A DNA stretch of 64,000 nt from Polyangium sp. y55x31 (GTDB lineage Bacteria > Myxococcota_A > Polyangia > Polyangiales > Polyangiaceae). Positions 62,899 to 64,000 of this stretch are shown in pieces (the stretch's first letter is position 1; each line of letters begins with the position of its first letter). The notes beneath the pieces are model-generated. The model worked only from the letters and a program-made list of their open reading frames with translations. It was not told the DNA's origin and searched no databases. Where the stretch lies: assembly GCF_029946505.1 (NCBI RefSeq), contig NZ_JARZHG010000018.1:1-64000 (forward strand), in the 5' to 3' direction. The translations under genes were made by a program, and so were the position numbers.

Positions 62899-64000
62899 AT
62901 GGCCAAGGATACACTCAAGCAGCTCGACCGCGACGTCGACCGCTGGCTCTTCGCCGGCGCGCAGATTGCCCGGACAGACCCGAACCTCGCCGCCGCGCGG
63001 GACACGCTCGCCCCGCTCGCCGCGCGCGCGCCCGCGCTCGGCAAGGTCACGGAGCAAGTCGAAAAACTCCAGAATGCCACCGGCAAGGCCGCGGCCTCCG
63101 AGCTCCTCGCGCTCGCCTCGCTCATGGCGCAGGTGCGCGGAGCGCAGGCGACGCCGGCCCTGCCCGAGGCGAGCGGCGACCTCACGCCGCTCCCGCCGGC
63201 CCGGAAGATCGGCACGCCGCTCACGCCCACGGAGCTCAATACGCTCGTCGGCGCCCTGACGAACGCCCCGGATGCGCGGCAGCGCTCCCGGGTCATCCGC
63301 GATTACGCGATGTCGGACCGCGGCGCGGCGCGGGACCTGCGCATCCTGCCGCTCGTCATTCCGGCGCTCTCGGACGGCACCATCGCCGAGGTGGTCGTGC
63401 AATACCTCGTGCCGGCGCTCGGCGAGGCGATCGTGCCGAGCCTGCAAAGACACCTCGACCTCGAAAAGGGCCGCGCGCTCGACGTGCGGGTGCTCCGGGC
63501 CATTGCGCGGATCGAGGGGGCGAAGGCCACGGACCTGCTCCGCGAGGCCATCGAAAAGGGCGTGCCCGACATCCGCGCCGCGGCGATCGCCGAGCTCGGC
63601 CGGATCGACCCCCTCGCCGCCGAGCCCATTGCGATCGTGCTGGCGGAGAAGGATCGTTCGAAGGACGTGCGCGTGGCGGCCGTGCATGCGCTCGCCGGGG
63701 CCCCGAGCGATCAGACGCTCGACGTGCTCCTCCGCGCATTCGGGGGCACGGCCGAGATGCGCTCGGCAGCCGAGAGCTCGCTCGCCGCGAGCAAGCACCC
63801 GCGCGCGAACGAGCGAATCATCGCGCTCTTCACGCCCGAGCTCCGCGACCTCGGCCACTTCCGGATCAAGAAGGCCACGACGAAAGAGGAAAAGGACGCG
63901 GCCGCGAAAGAGCAGAAAGCTCATACCAACCAGGTCGAATACCTCGTCGATCTCGTCGACCTCCTCACGGCGCGGGGCACGGACGAGGGGGCGAACCTCG
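62899..64000 (+). CDS. HEAT-repeat protein (C-terminus outside window)
   Basis: The frame starts at ATG 62899, with GAGGAG at eight bases, and runs off the right edge after 367 residues. Residues 20-110 are helical (LAAARDTLAPLAARAPALGKV). HEAT-type pairs of helices are visible: VRVLRAIARIEGAKATDLLREAIEKGV, IRAAAIAELGRIDPLAAE and VRVAAVHALAGAPSDQTLDVLL. These are protein-binding solenoids. It is 18 bp from the SWIM gene on the same strand, so an operon with it is likely. Confidence 0.85.
   Translation, partial: MAKDTLKQLDRDVDRWLFAGAQIARTDPNLAAARDTLAPLAARAPALGKVTEQVEKLQNATGKAAASELLALASLMAQVRGAQATPALPEASGDLTPLPPARKIGTPLTPTELNTLVGALTNAPDARQRSRVIRDYAMSDRGAARDLRILPLVIPALSDGTIAEVVVQYLVPALGEAIVPSLQRHLDLEKGRALDVRVLRAIARIEGAKATDLLREAIEKGVPDIRAAAIAELGRIDPLAAEPIAIVLAEKDRSKDVRVAAVHALAGAPSDQTLDVLLRAFGGTAEMRSAAESSLAASKHPRANERIIALFTPELRDLGHFRIKKATTKEEKDAAAKEQKAHTNQVEYLVDLVDLLTARGTDEGANL

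Overview
The window is very GC-rich and densely coding, with genes on both strands, many GTG/TTG starts and repeated 1-4 bp stop/start overlaps. Gene content points to a myxobacterium, most likely Polyangiales/Sorangiineae: a FrzS-like pseudo-receiver protein, an Hanks-type Ser/Thr kinase with membrane segments, many Ala/Pro-rich lipoproteins, thrombospondin type 3 (TSP3) proteins, a SitA/SitI-like toxin-immunity pair and an Sfp-type phosphopantetheinyl transferase. The species assignment is inference from family content; there is no rRNA or tRNA in the window.

Layout. 1-9.9 kb: FrzS-like protein (cut by the left edge), TPR/membrane protein coupled to phosphofructokinase, EamA transporter, a small winged-helix-like protein with AEQSDK repeats convergent with a prolyl-hydroxylase/ATP-grasp fusion, an HtrA lipoprotein protease, a cluster of four hairpins, proC, and a PI-PLC-like lipoprotein. 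9.9-24.7 kb: GH172-like lipoprotein, membrane Ser/Thr kinase, metallophosphoesterase coupled to a PPTase, membrane protein, hydrolase, L,D-transpeptidase-like lipoprotein, membrane histidine kinase, and a coupled pair of zinc-ribbon and beta-propeller proteins. 24.7-31.4 kb is the accessory-looking part: toxin/immunity pair, 20 degenerate 22-bp tandem repeats, a secreted-effector-like protein with PHPATV repeats, a GST, a sigma-factor fragment, a Cys-rich secreted protein and about 750 bp of decayed-looking DNA.

31.4-48.3 kb: RND efflux adaptor and pump without an outer-membrane channel, hisF interrupted in frame by a palindromic element, a long Ala/Pro/Val-rich single-pass protein, a fatty-acid beta-oxidation operon (FadN-like fusion plus thiolase), modBC without modA, a ParB-like protein, a PDZ-like lipoprotein, and two SpoIIAA/STAS-like paralogues. 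48.6-52.3 kb: three tandem TSP3 lipoproteins sharing a C-terminal GCSC domain; the last two carry a duplicated promoter (TTGATG-N17-AATAGT) and the first has a frameshift in a low-complexity tract. 52.3-64 kb: Nudix hydrolase, lipoprotein, small outer-membrane-like protein, receiver-histidine kinase hybrid, beta-helix lipoprotein, dCMP-deaminase-like enzyme, APP1-like phosphatase, WD40 lipoprotein, SWIM zinc-finger protein and a HEAT-repeat protein cut by the right edge.

The best candidates for something undescribed are the hydroxylase/ATP-grasp fusion with its repeat-tailed neighbour (3.9-5.9 kb), the toxin/effector/repeat region (24.7-28.6 kb), and the TSP3 paralogue array with its shared C-terminal domain (48.6-52.3 kb). 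No homology search could be run; family names rest on motifs read by eye.
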